Positions 10,401-17,125 of a DNA stretch of 46,351 nt are shown one piece after another. Position 1 is the stretch's first letter, and every line of letters begins with the position of its first letter. The notes beneath the pieces are model-generated. The model did no database searches and had not been told where the DNA came from. It worked only from the letters and a program-made list of their open reading frames with translations. This DNA comes from Lachnospiraceae bacterium (GTDB lineage Bacteria; Bacillota; Clostridia; Lachnospirales; Lachnospiraceae), in contig JAJQBQ010000056.1 in assembly GCA_021203205.1 (NCBI GenBank), positions 1-46,351 of the forward strand. The letters are read 5' to 3'. Both the position numbers and the translations under genes were made by a program.

Positions 10401-12491
10401 AAACGGGAACTCATCGCTGTTTGTCCCTTTTTCAAAGGCCATCAGCCAGCCGGCGTAAATATTATCGCTTGTCTTATTGGAAGAATAACTGTCTCCCGCA
10501 TAATTCCATTCATAATCTTCGTAGATCCAGGATGCAGTCGCACTGTCTGTGGCGACTTTTCCGCGGGAATTTGTCAGGCGGACATCAATCCGGTTTTCCA
10601 CCGTGGTCATACCGGCGGTAATATTCTCTTTCCCGTAGGCCGTTACCACATAAAAGGTTACGGTTCGGGGGCTGGATGTGGAATTTTCAGAGACAAGTTC
10701 ATATCCATCCGCCCCGTCCCCCAAAGGTGTGATTCCCTTGTATCCGATCACGGTTCCCTGCGCTCCGTCTCCGGTTGTGGGAGTATCCAGAATCTCCAGC
10801 ATGTAAGCTCTTGCGCTTTCCAAAGATACGGTGACCGACCACAATACATAAGCGTAATCATCGGAACTCAGGTATTCGTCCTTATCCACAAGCCAGGTGC
10901 CGACATAGGTTTCGATCTGCTGATCCGTATAAAGTCCCGGACCGTAGGACTTACCGGAGATCCATGCGGCACTTTTTGACACGTCCACATCCAGCGGCTC
11001 GCCATACGTCCAGGAAGCGGACGCGGATCTGACCTGCGCGTCATCGCAGCCGTCCGCCGGAACAAGCTTTACATCAATTTCGTTTTTCAATGTATCCCCG
11101 ATTTCCGTATCATCGGCAGGATAAGCGGTCACAACATAGAAAGTGGTTTTCCAGGAAGAGGACTCCACACTGTCCGCCACAATAAAATACTCTCCGTCTG
11201 TCACGTCATCGGCGTAGGAAAAAGTGCCCGTGCTCCGGGCATATCCCATAATGATTCCGTTTTGGCCATCACAGGTCGGACTGTCCAGAATCTCCAGGGT
11301 ATACGGCTGATTGCCGCTGCCGGATACGGTAACCGTCCAGACCGCATAAACATAATCGTCAAAAGCGTCCTCGTATATGGCCGTACCTTCCTCAGTCCAG
11401 CTTGTGATGTACGAGTTTACCTGTCCCTCCGTATACAGACCCGGTGTGTAAGTTTTTCCCGATACATTCAGCGCCGTTTTGGAGACAGATTCCAGTTTTG
11501 CCTGCGTATCGACCGTGCCCGTCAGCGTCTGTCCGGTATTCGTCTGCTCATAAGCAGTCCCCGCCCGGTCTACGTCCACGCTGACATAAGAATCCAGTGC
11601 CCAGGTTGTCATATCGACAATGCTCATGGCATCCAGCGTGCGGTACAGCACCTGCCATGCCATATCCGTGCCGGATGTTATCTCCCGGTAATTCCAGAAT
11701 ACCAGCCACTCTGTGCCGTCAGCCGCCGTCTCATAGCAGTAATTCATCGGCGTCTTCGAGGACCATGTGTAATCATCCGGCGATCCGGCAGGAATTGCAA
11801 TATCGTCCGGCAGGACGTCCGTTCCGTCACGGTAAGTCAAAAGAGCTGCCGGAATTCGGATTTCCACCGCACCTGCGGCGAGATCTTCGCTTGTGCGAAA
11901 TTCCATCTGATATTTCAGACTGAAATCATCGGTCTTCGTGACATCGTATTGATCCGACTGTCCCACATAATATATGTAGTAATACCAGTTCTGTGTTGTG
12001 GTGTCGGGTTCCCCCTCCTTCTCTTCTGCTGCGGTTTTTTCTTCGCCTGCCCCCTCGTCATTCGATGCTGCAAGCAGTGCGGACACCGCATAAGATCCTG
12101 CAGAAATTATATTTCCGGGAAATATCCGGCTGCTTTTCCTCTTTTCTGCGAGGGCCGCAATGGCTTCTGCGGCATCGCCATAATTGATGCAGGAGGCCAT
12201 CGCGTAATCCGAATCTGTCTCCGCGATGTCCGTGGGAGAGAGCGCAGTCTCTGATGTTTCCTCCGCATCGGTTTTCGTAGAAACCTGCACGACCGATGCG
12301 TCTTCTGAAAGCGCCGCCTCCGCATTCCCGCTTTCAAACAGCCGAATGCCCGCAAGCATCGCAAAAAAGAACGCTGCCAGCATCACCAGATAAATCGCCC
12401 GGTGCGACACGGGCCTTCCTGCGTAATCGTCAGGTTTTTCCATGATTTTTTTCATGCGTCTGAATTTTGCAGGAAGTTCCCCGTGCCTCAC
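4458..12491 (-). CDS. Giant secreted adhesin ending in a DUF6273-type domain, no sorting signal
   Basis: About 2,665-2,685 aa. The start is unsettled: TTG 12515 overlaps its own binding site, GTG 12491 sits behind AGGGAG and is used here, and ATG 12455 (MKKIMEKPDD) has no clear site. After a hydrophobic helix (YLVMLAAFFFAMLAGIRLF) comes a possible cleavage site near NAEAA. Then: an N-terminal beta-rich module; two tandem copies of a domain of about 165 residues (roughly 334-500 and 503-660, sharing GK-Y-PGLYT, Y-LEILD-PT and TFYVVTAY); a long middle region; about seven SpaA/DUF7601-like domains (roughly 1365-2250); an Ig-like segment; then a YAVAVYGINTDTY module with TVFEDCLTNGCTHSVNLNLN and a C-terminal DUF6273-type domain (SRIRATLNG, YDKLWLFSY, WTRSM, GGLAPGFCL) up to the stop. 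No LPXTG, tail helix or basic tail is present. Probably the ligand-binding or tip subunit; how it is held at the surface is unclear. Confidence 0.85.
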   Translation of the reverse strand: MRHGELPAKFRRMKKIMEKPDDYAGRPVSHRAIYLVMLAAFFFAMLAGIRLFESGNAEAALSEDASVVQVSTKTDAEETSETALSPTDIAETDSDYAMASCINYGDAAEAIAALAEKRKSSRIFPGNIISAGSYAVSALLAASNDEGAGEEKTAAEEKEGEPDTTTQNWYYYIYYVGQSDQYDVTKTDDFSLKYQMEFRTSEDLAAGAVEIRIPAALLTYRDGTDVLPDDIAIPAGSPDDYTWSSKTPMNYCYETAADGTEWLVFWNYREITSGTDMAWQVLYRTLDAMSIVDMTTWALDSYVSVDVDRAGTAYEQTNTGQTLTGTVDTQAKLESVSKTALNVSGKTYTPGLYTEGQVNSYITSWTEEGTAIYEDAFDDYVYAVWTVTVSGSGNQPYTLEILDSPTCDGQNGIIMGYARSTGTFSYADDVTDGEYFIVADSVESSSWKTTFYVVTAYPADDTEIGDTLKNEIDVKLVPADGCDDAQVRSASASWTYGEPLDVDVSKSAAWISGKSYGPGLYTDQQIETYVGTWLVDKDEYLSSDDYAYVLWSVTVSLESARAYMLEILDTPTTGDGAQGTVIGYKGITPLGDGADGYELVSENSTSSPRTVTFYVVTAYGKENITAGMTTVENRIDVRLTNSRGKVATDSATASWIYEDYEWNYAGDSYSSNKTSDNIYAGWLMAFEKGTNSDEFPFTTTLSARCYSYTHITDGASFGVGDYTDGTYCTVTVEDSSLYFYPAGSSAGPSTLLGKDDYYYTSVSVSRSEYSWDVWEDESVSEAEHQDDVDETMYIYAVYALAEDGSSAENESWELVASLSFEDGTSGQSCTFTSAQLARQPYKVKAVYNTVNYHTSCSVSVSVRLRDTSPAVKDALFDKNGEWTGVSTAYLKDVSSVTVAHTDSGGSSASTCYSDSPSADKTFTRLSETNEASKEVLSATNDAVNARIVIRYKMSAMDAYIVPVSSSGYVTTGNTLVSSLKSAGVEFPERFWVVFYDLLPYGVKYDASVSPKATCRDSSVQTEVTNVEITENWGETGRTMVAFYVKYSGAEVSYYSAGLWEESWTVSFTAYYDWKDIDVAAADGNSNIFAFMPYSDAKVGTDEYATDMQALLGTTYADDGTTPGSTYADLQVADLNGDGDTETANVLYGSAGQSVNVALASTDQITKLVRADANVSAAYEETASVAEGEGYTYDITVTTINGLTDLVVFDRLEYGLEDHTEDEDLSGETGSWKGTFVSVDTTGAELAGASPVVWYNKSRNAEIPGENETAEEILTAANGWYTEDEWESMGNTAADVGALAVDLGDFELEMAGSVTFRIHMLAPADGQVSEEITHAFNNAYFYSMSTYTHTDGTVQGSTVRVSLGETYRLSVVKEFSGDVPSDYENTEFEFLLTLEDQALSFSQRIYTLWELDEHDCWQQIPGTFATDYNGYLYLCEGQKAVFDDVTSAEIEEIRISETESAFWESELSYETDESGYTTEVCCTATNTFRTPLYVTKLVTAVPEDVDVSDYEFEVTISVFDTQSGEWEPYADSVYWTVKAARINGTEPKKISEGVSSPEGTVKIHAGEVIAVFLPSEGTQYKVEETDTGADFIVQTGTYSGAAARNGTAVNLNNIYRWKDLNLTKLITDQDASECTQEFTFRILHVLEDGSTEPMAGNAWYLTDAAGNRTVSGTPLDENGEFTAACAGGTVTICGLDAGETYRIEETETGECYEDVTGSVSVTMPVYSTSKTAEYTNKWLMRDLSVSKYVAGDTEGESDGIAFGFALSVDGKAAENCAYRIAENGVTGETVYYTGTGGSFALENGQTAVFRDCGMLGGTFEVYETDDGGFTRVYPSDESPLIGTFEEEGNQVTFVNGDRGCLMVAKTYSSDNSDAANAYVALMKSDGETRESAAVTLIMEVTADGETYTAWPAGAVTVEVIDTLSGEASTATWKTDGITIEPWKFIVISESDLGGASGYRISESSEDQYRIFQDGEGNYLSVIQSYPANGADDTGSVETDPVVTFVNKISDVTPAGSAVYKRMAVGSSEPATGAELVLTVQQYDGSTWAAAEGLAYLTFDEAGLTCDRVLATDSDGTITLTKSENGYPYIVFLEAEVSLNFYDSVMAVEGTYRILEDEEATDTDEWGILVGYGSADCLYEYSLDETEAAAFVNSNRTAELKVEKITDAAGGQSFTFTLSRVLSTDEDGNILANEAGANISYIICDSDTDETVSDGVTDALGRFTLTGGQYAVFELADGAVWTVSEAAEATWTLSDLTAETDETLVGWMADVIAPNTARVRTLAETAYVIEAETTYDEVEAGTALDKDRFLVTAFSSDGTSRILASDEFDLSPETAQDTAGEMEVAVAYEGAEDTVVLAVTAETWNVRYAVAVYGINTDTYLDENGASQTAGLTFGPATGESYVESYLAHVEEETEGVVNSSNFKARTKDEAAADGVTYCIHWLTWSQIVEQCAKDPTVFEDCLTNGCTHSVNLNLNSALQDTNYDYSGMTGDGASVLYYSIRAAWRNWNYSNSSSGGWPASRIRATLNGAEEGVTTENIAGTDVLSAEESLFSCFPSVLQESIVAKAVESNTVRSSKKSTDVVTTYDKLWLFSYREFYNYTSTYNLKYEGTQYARMKNYFTTVTLRRPFDETGSRQRAWTRSMLVTTGSSVYSMGSDGTASNSNPNVTSGGLAPGFCLP

Positions 12492-12556
12492 GCGCTCCCT
12501 GCATCTCCTTTCCAATTTATTTCGTCGGACAGCCTGTCCCGGAATCTGCTGCCCTG

Positions 12557-13564
12557 TTACGATTCACGGGGATCCTTTGTAACTGACCGTTTGTCCCTTT
12601 TCCTCTCCGTCCTTTTCCGGTTTTCCTTTCGATGGCCTGCAATTTCCCAATGCAGGAAAAAGATCATGAAAAAAGCAAAAAGCGAAATTACAATTCCCAG
12701 CACCACAGCCTTCATGTAGGATTTCATCCACGTGGACCCGGTAACAGGCTTCTTTTCCTCCTGCGATTCCTCGTAAATTTCTTCCGAATATTCCACGCGC
12801 GTCCCTGTCACGAGAAGCCGGTGGGAGTTCACCCCGTAAGGTGTACAGGTGACTAACGTCATCCGATCCTCCCCTTCTTTGATTCTGAGATCTTCCACCA
12901 CGTTTGGCAGCACCGTTGTGACGGAAATAACCTGATAAGCCAGCGTCTCGTCCAGAATATGGAAATAAAAATAATCTCCTACTTCCAGCTGATTTAAATC
13001 CGTAAACATCTTCGCACCGGTAAGACCGGAATGGCCGGTCAAAACCGCATGAGTTCCCTCCCCGCCGACCGGCAGGGAACTTCCCTGCATGTGGCCGATT
13101 CCGGCAAGCAATGTGTCGCTGTCCGTGCCGTGAAATACGGGGAGGTAGACAGAAATCGAAGGAATTTCGACATATCCCATGACACCGGAATCGCTTAACA
13201 TCAGAAGCGTCCGATAATCCTGTGCATAAGTTGGGTCAAACTCCGAAGTGTTGAACGGATCCACGTATCTGGTCTGGTCGGCTGCAAGTGCCTCATTATA
13301 TTCCCGCGCCGACCGGATGAGGTCCTCGGCCTGATCCTCTCCCAGTTCCTCCGACAGTTCCGTATAAGCAGTGATTTCTGTTTTTGCCTGTTTCTCATAC
13401 AGATAATTGGATACCCAGGGATACAGAAGCAGACATACTCCGATCAGGCAGGAGAAAAAACCAAGAAGCAGAAAAACAAGCATTCGTTTTTTCGCTTTCT
13501 TTTCGGTTTCCTCTTCTTCACACACTTCGCTCTGTGCCAATATATTTTCCCTTTTTCGTTTCAT
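12557..13564 (-). CDS. Class C (pilin) sortase, paired with pilin B
   Basis: 335 aa, ATG start with GGAG 8 nt upstream. It joins pilin subunits by cleaving LPXTG-like signals and forming an isopeptide bond with a pilin lysine, on the outer face of the membrane. Visible: a charged cytoplasmic N-terminus, helix MLVFLLLGFFSCLIGVCLLL, a lid motif D-P-F (YVDPFNTSEF) of the pilin-sortase type, catalytic His in LTGHSGLTG, catalytic Cys in TLVTCTPYG, catalytic Arg in SHRLLVTG, and a C-terminal helix (VVLGIVISLFAFFMIFFLHW) with a basic tail. All three catalytic residues are present. It lies 161 nt downstream of pilin B, separated by a hairpin, and closely resembles the sortase at 15979-16971, pointing to duplication of a pilin-sortase pair. 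Confidence 0.95.
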   Translation of the reverse strand: MKRKRENILAQSEVCEEEETEKKAKKRMLVFLLLGFFSCLIGVCLLLYPWVSNYLYEKQAKTEITAYTELSEELGEDQAEDLIRSAREYNEALAADQTRYVDPFNTSEFDPTYAQDYRTLLMLSDSGVMGYVEIPSISVYLPVFHGTDSDTLLAGIGHMQGSSLPVGGEGTHAVLTGHSGLTGAKMFTDLNQLEVGDYFYFHILDETLAYQVISVTTVLPNVVEDLRIKEGEDRMTLVTCTPYGVNSHRLLVTGTRVEYSEEIYEESQEEKKPVTGSTWMKSYMKAVVLGIVISLFAFFMIFFLHWEIAGHRKENRKRTERKRDKRSVTKDPRES

Positions 13565-13680
13565 ATCTGCTTCTCCATCGAAAGATCACCGACGGACATC
13601 TCTGCGTTCACTGCGGGGATACTGACATCGGAATCCTGCCTGCCGTATTCACGGCTTCGTAACTGTTTCTTTCCTATCCC

Positions 13681-13710
13681 GGCTTCCGCATCCCATGGAA
13701 CACGGAAGCC
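13681..13710 (-). other. Hairpin after pilin B gene
   Basis: Perfect 8-bp inverted repeat (arms 13681-13688 and 13703-13710, 14-nt loop) 15 nt after the pilin B stop. It is not followed by a U-tract on the minus strand. It may protect the pilin mRNA 3' end or partly reduce read-through into the sortase gene, a common way to make more pilin than enzyme; the role is inferred. Confidence 0.5.
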
Positions 13711-13725
13711 GAAATATGCAGGTTC

Positions 13726-15942
13726 TTACCGAACCTGTTCTTCCTTCTTCTGATTTTTATGGCCAAAGAAGAAGAACAGTCCTGCCGCAATCGCGATCAC
13801 ACCGATGATTGTCACTGCATAGAGACCTGCGCCGCCGGTAATCGGAAGCACAAAGGCCTGTGTATTCACAACCAGGAGCTTTACGAGCGCATGTTCGCTA
13901 CCGTTCGATTCCACCAGTGTGGATGTCTCACCGTCAACGGATACCGCGGCAGCGGTGGTGGAAAGCACCGACATCTCCGTCTTTCCGGTCTGCTGGCCGT
14001 CTGCGCCGGTGTATCCGGCGATCGCTGCCTGAATGCTCTGGCTCTTTGCGTTGATCACGATAACCATCTCGCCGTCCAGAAGGTTATAACCGTCCGCCGT
14101 CTTTGTCTCTGTCAGACTGTAGCTGTCTCCTTCCAGACCAAGCACCTTGCAATAGCCGTTTGAATTCGGTGTGAATATCGCTGCCTCCGCAACGTCGGTT
14201 GTTTTTCCGTCAACATAGTAGATGCCGGAGCCACTGGAGGTTTCCGTGGCTTTCACATAGTAGCCGTCGGTCAGATTGTAGAGAAGGAATTCCACATCCG
14301 CGAAATCGGTGGAACCGTCCGCGAACTGCTTCGTCAGATCGATGCCGTAGACGTATACAACGCTCTTATCTTCCAGCGTATCCGTGTAACCGGATGAAGT
14401 GCGGGCCCAGGTAAGTGTCACTTCGTTGGTGTTTCCGTTATCGCCAAGGACGGTCGTGTCGTCCGCGTTCACGGTTGCACTGTAGTAAACCACCATATAC
14501 ATATCGCTGTAACTGTTCGCGGGAACCGTATCACCGTTCGCATCCACGCCGTTGATCTCATTCAGACCGGCTTCCGTCATGGTCACTGTCAGAGTTGTCA
14601 CACCATTGACATCCGTGTTCGAAGTGACCGAAAAGCAGTCTGTCCCGGCCACACCGGAAATTGTCCAGATTTTTTCGGCATTTTCGGTATTGTTGATATT
14701 GGCATCCGTAGCACTTTCATAAAAAGCAATCTTCATGTCGCCGTTATAGGTGAGACCCGCGCTTAAGACATCCTCAAAGCTGTACTGCCGCAAAGTGGTC
14801 GCGTTGCTCGTAATGTGCGGCAGGTTCGATACCAGAATGTAATCCAGCACGTCACCCGCACTTGCGGTTGTGGTGGAAGCATACTGATATTCCCCCACCG
14901 CATCGCCGGCAGTGTAAGTTCCGTCGCCGCGCCGAAGGGCAAAGTCGGTTTCGTTTACCAGAATATCGCCGTTCTGGTCCGTCAAAGTACCGTAAGTCGC
15001 ATATTCATCTTCCAGGTTTGTCACGATATTGCTCATGTCCTCGGAATTTCCTGCCGTATCTGCCGCATTGCCGGTCGCGTTGCGGACCATCTTGTCGAGC
15101 GTAGGATTGCCGGTCTCGTTCTTCGGGTAAACATACAGACTGTAAAGCCAGTATTCACCGCCCTCGGTCTGACTGCCATCCGCCTGCAGGTTCGTCATCG
15201 GAACCGATACGAAGAACGGATTCACGGTGTCCGTCACGTTCTCCGGCACGGAAGTCTCAACGATCAGATACAGGCCAAGAGAAAGATCCGATTTCGTCGT
15301 CTGTCCGTATGTATCGGTCTCAGCCATGGCTGTGCCGCCGTTCCCGTTCACATAATCTTCCAGCGCATTCTTTCCGGCGGTACCGCCCGCAAGAAGTTCG
15401 GCCAGCGCGGTATTAATCTGATCACTGGTGTAATGAAGGACACCAGCCGTCGTACACTTTTCGGCGACGCCGTCCGCCGTCATATCGACCGCGTCATTCG
15501 CGGTACCGTCGCCCAGGCTGTCCTCCGCATCGTCAAGGCCCAGAATCGCGGCAAGGCCGGTCGGGATCTCATACACCACCTTTAAAGTTGTCTCCCCGGT
15601 CACAGAATCCGTGTAAGAATACTGTTCAATATCTCCTGCTTTCAGGTAAGTGAACACGACGCCTTCCATTGCATAATCGGAAAGTTTACTTTCCAGTGCG
15701 GTGTCCTGTTCACCGGTCGCCCGGCTCGTATCCCCCGCATCATAGTCACCCGCAATCTCTGCGGCTGTCATGTCGTATTTGGTGATTGTCAGAATACCGG
15801 TTTTGCTCGTGTCAATGATGTTGCTGTTTGCCAGGTTTGCCGTCTCGCTTCCGTTCGCGGCAAATGCCGGAATCATGCTTGTCAACGTCAGGGCTGCGGC
15901 CAGTGCGCCGGCCAGAATTCTGCTCATTAATTTTTTCTTCAT
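13726..15942 (-). CDS. Major pilin B, SpaH/EbpB-type, LPITG anchor
   Basis: 738 aa; ATG preceded by AAAAGGAG with 8-nt spacing. Signal peptide MKKKLMSRILAGALAAALTL with cleavage near AFAAN. Backbone-pilin hallmarks: YPKN pilin motif with Lys near residue 274 (VYPKNETGNP), an E-box-like LGLYLIVETSVP, a second SpaA-type domain with SYSLTETKTADGY near the C-terminus, and intramolecular isopeptide-type TITKYD at the start. The sorting signal is LPITG at 699-703, then a hydrophobic helix and KNQKKEEQVR. Polymerised by a class C sortase through the YPKN lysine. It is a close paralogue of pilin A (17126-19660) over the whole length but about 100 residues shorter; the short EF-hand-like loop of pilin A is degenerate here (TDQNGDILVNETD). 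Confidence 0.95.
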   Translation of the reverse strand: MKKKLMSRILAGALAAALTLTSMIPAFAANGSETANLANSNIIDTSKTGILTITKYDMTAAEIAGDYDAGDTSRATGEQDTALESKLSDYAMEGVVFTYLKAGDIEQYSYTDSVTGETTLKVVYEIPTGLAAILGLDDAEDSLGDGTANDAVDMTADGVAEKCTTAGVLHYTSDQINTALAELLAGGTAGKNALEDYVNGNGGTAMAETDTYGQTTKSDLSLGLYLIVETSVPENVTDTVNPFFVSVPMTNLQADGSQTEGGEYWLYSLYVYPKNETGNPTLDKMVRNATGNAADTAGNSEDMSNIVTNLEDEYATYGTLTDQNGDILVNETDFALRRGDGTYTAGDAVGEYQYASTTTASAGDVLDYILVSNLPHITSNATTLRQYSFEDVLSAGLTYNGDMKIAFYESATDANINNTENAEKIWTISGVAGTDCFSVTSNTDVNGVTTLTVTMTEAGLNEINGVDANGDTVPANSYSDMYMVVYYSATVNADDTTVLGDNGNTNEVTLTWARTSSGYTDTLEDKSVVYVYGIDLTKQFADGSTDFADVEFLLYNLTDGYYVKATETSSGSGIYYVDGKTTDVAEAAIFTPNSNGYCKVLGLEGDSYSLTETKTADGYNLLDGEMVIVINAKSQSIQAAIAGYTGADGQQTGKTEMSVLSTTAAAVSVDGETSTLVESNGSEHALVKLLVVNTQAFVLPITGGAGLYAVTIIGVIAIAAGLFFFFGHKNQKKEEQVR

Positions 15943-15978
15943 ACTTTTTCTCCTTTTCGATATATGTTTTATTGTAAG

Positions 15979-16971
15979 TCAAATGTCCGGGTGTCTGTTC
16001 TTGCGAGTATTTCCTTTAACTTTTTTCGGAACTTTAAGAATGCCGGAAAAAATCAGAAGAACCAGGAGCAGCGCCACGGCAGTCAGCGCCGCGTTTCGAT
16101 AATCCCTCAGCCATTGCGAGGATATGGCAGTTGTCTTTTCTCCTTCCAACGCTTCATAGGCAGCTTCATCATATTCGACCCGTTCCCCTGTCACAAGCAG
16201 CCGATGAGAATTTACTCCGTAAGGCGTACATGTCATCAGCGTCACCAGGTCTTTTCCGTCCTGAATCCGAAGCGTATCCATCTCTGTCGGCAATACCGTC
16301 TGCACCGTCGCAACGCGGTACGCGAGGATTTCCCCCAGAATTCGAATGTAAAAATAATCTCCTTCCTCCAGCTCCGTTAAATCCGTGAACAGTTTCTTTC
16401 CGGTCAGGCCGGAATGGCCGGTCAGCACCGCGTGAGTGCTCTCCCCGCCCACCGGAAGCGAACTTCCTTCCATATGTCCAACTCCCGCCGAAAGTGTTTC
16501 GTCTTCCGTTCCATGATAAATCGGAAGCGATACCGAGATTGCAGGGATTTCCAGGTATCCCATCACACCGGAATCACCGACGGAAAGGATATCCAGGTAA
16601 ATCTCATCTCCCAGCTCCATCAACGTTGGAATGTGAAACGGATTTGTCATCGTAACCTGCCGTTCCCAAACGATGCTGTTGTATGCCTGTGCTTCCTCTA
16701 AAATGGCCGCCCGTTCTTCTGCCTCCAGATCCTCCACTTCGGCAGAATAAACATTGTATTCGGAGTATGTCTGATGATCGTACAGCCAGTTCGACAGCCA
16801 CGGATACGCTAACAGACAAACACCGGCCAGCATCAGAAGAATTGCGAACAGCCCTTTCACCCATCTTCTTTTCCTTTCGGATTTAACATCCACTGTTTTC
16901 ATTTTAATCCCCATTCCGCCGCCTTTCAGTTGGCGGTACAAATAGTAATGAAAGTTCTGCTTCCTTATCAC
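15979..16971 (-). CDS. Class C (pilin) sortase, paired with pilin A
   Basis: About 330 aa. The GTG at 16971 has AAGGAG at 8-nt spacing and is taken as start; ATGs at 16914 and 16902 are alternatives. Features: basic N-terminus, membrane helix (GLFAILLMLAGVCLLAYPW), N-P-F lid (MTNPFHIPTL) in place of the usual D-P-F/W, catalytic His in LTGHSGLTG, Cys in TLMTCTPYG, Arg in SHRLLVTG, and a C-terminal helix (AALTAVALLLVLLIFSGIL) with a basic tail. It catalyses covalent polymerisation of pilins at the membrane. It sits between the two pilin genes, 36 nt ahead of pilin B, and is highly similar to the sortase at 12557-13564. Confidence 0.94.
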   Translation of the reverse strand: MIRKQNFHYYLYRQLKGGGMGIKMKTVDVKSERKRRWVKGLFAILLMLAGVCLLAYPWLSNWLYDHQTYSEYNVYSAEVEDLEAEERAAILEEAQAYNSIVWERQVTMTNPFHIPTLMELGDEIYLDILSVGDSGVMGYLEIPAISVSLPIYHGTEDETLSAGVGHMEGSSLPVGGESTHAVLTGHSGLTGKKLFTDLTELEEGDYFYIRILGEILAYRVATVQTVLPTEMDTLRIQDGKDLVTLMTCTPYGVNSHRLLVTGERVEYDEAAYEALEGEKTTAISSQWLRDYRNAALTAVALLLVLLIFSGILKVPKKVKGNTRKNRHPDI

Positions 16972-16985
16972 AGTATCCACTCCTT

Positions 16986-17022
16986 CTGCAGTCGCTGTTC
17001 AAAAACCTCACACCGACTGCAG
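16986..17022 (-). other. Hairpin directly upstream of the first pilin sortase
   Basis: Perfect 9-bp inverted repeat (16986-16994 and 17014-17022) that ends just before the AAGGAG of the sortase gene, in the 154-nt gap after pilin A. There is no U-tract. Its position suggests control of sortase translation or mRNA processing between pilin and sortase; inference. Confidence 0.5.
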
Positions 17023-17125
17023 TGCCCATACTGATTTCTCACCATGAGTTTTCTTCCAGGTGAAAGGGCCATTTTCTGCAATCTTCTGACCATTCAAAAA
17101 ATTTACAGCTGTCTCTCCGCCATGT

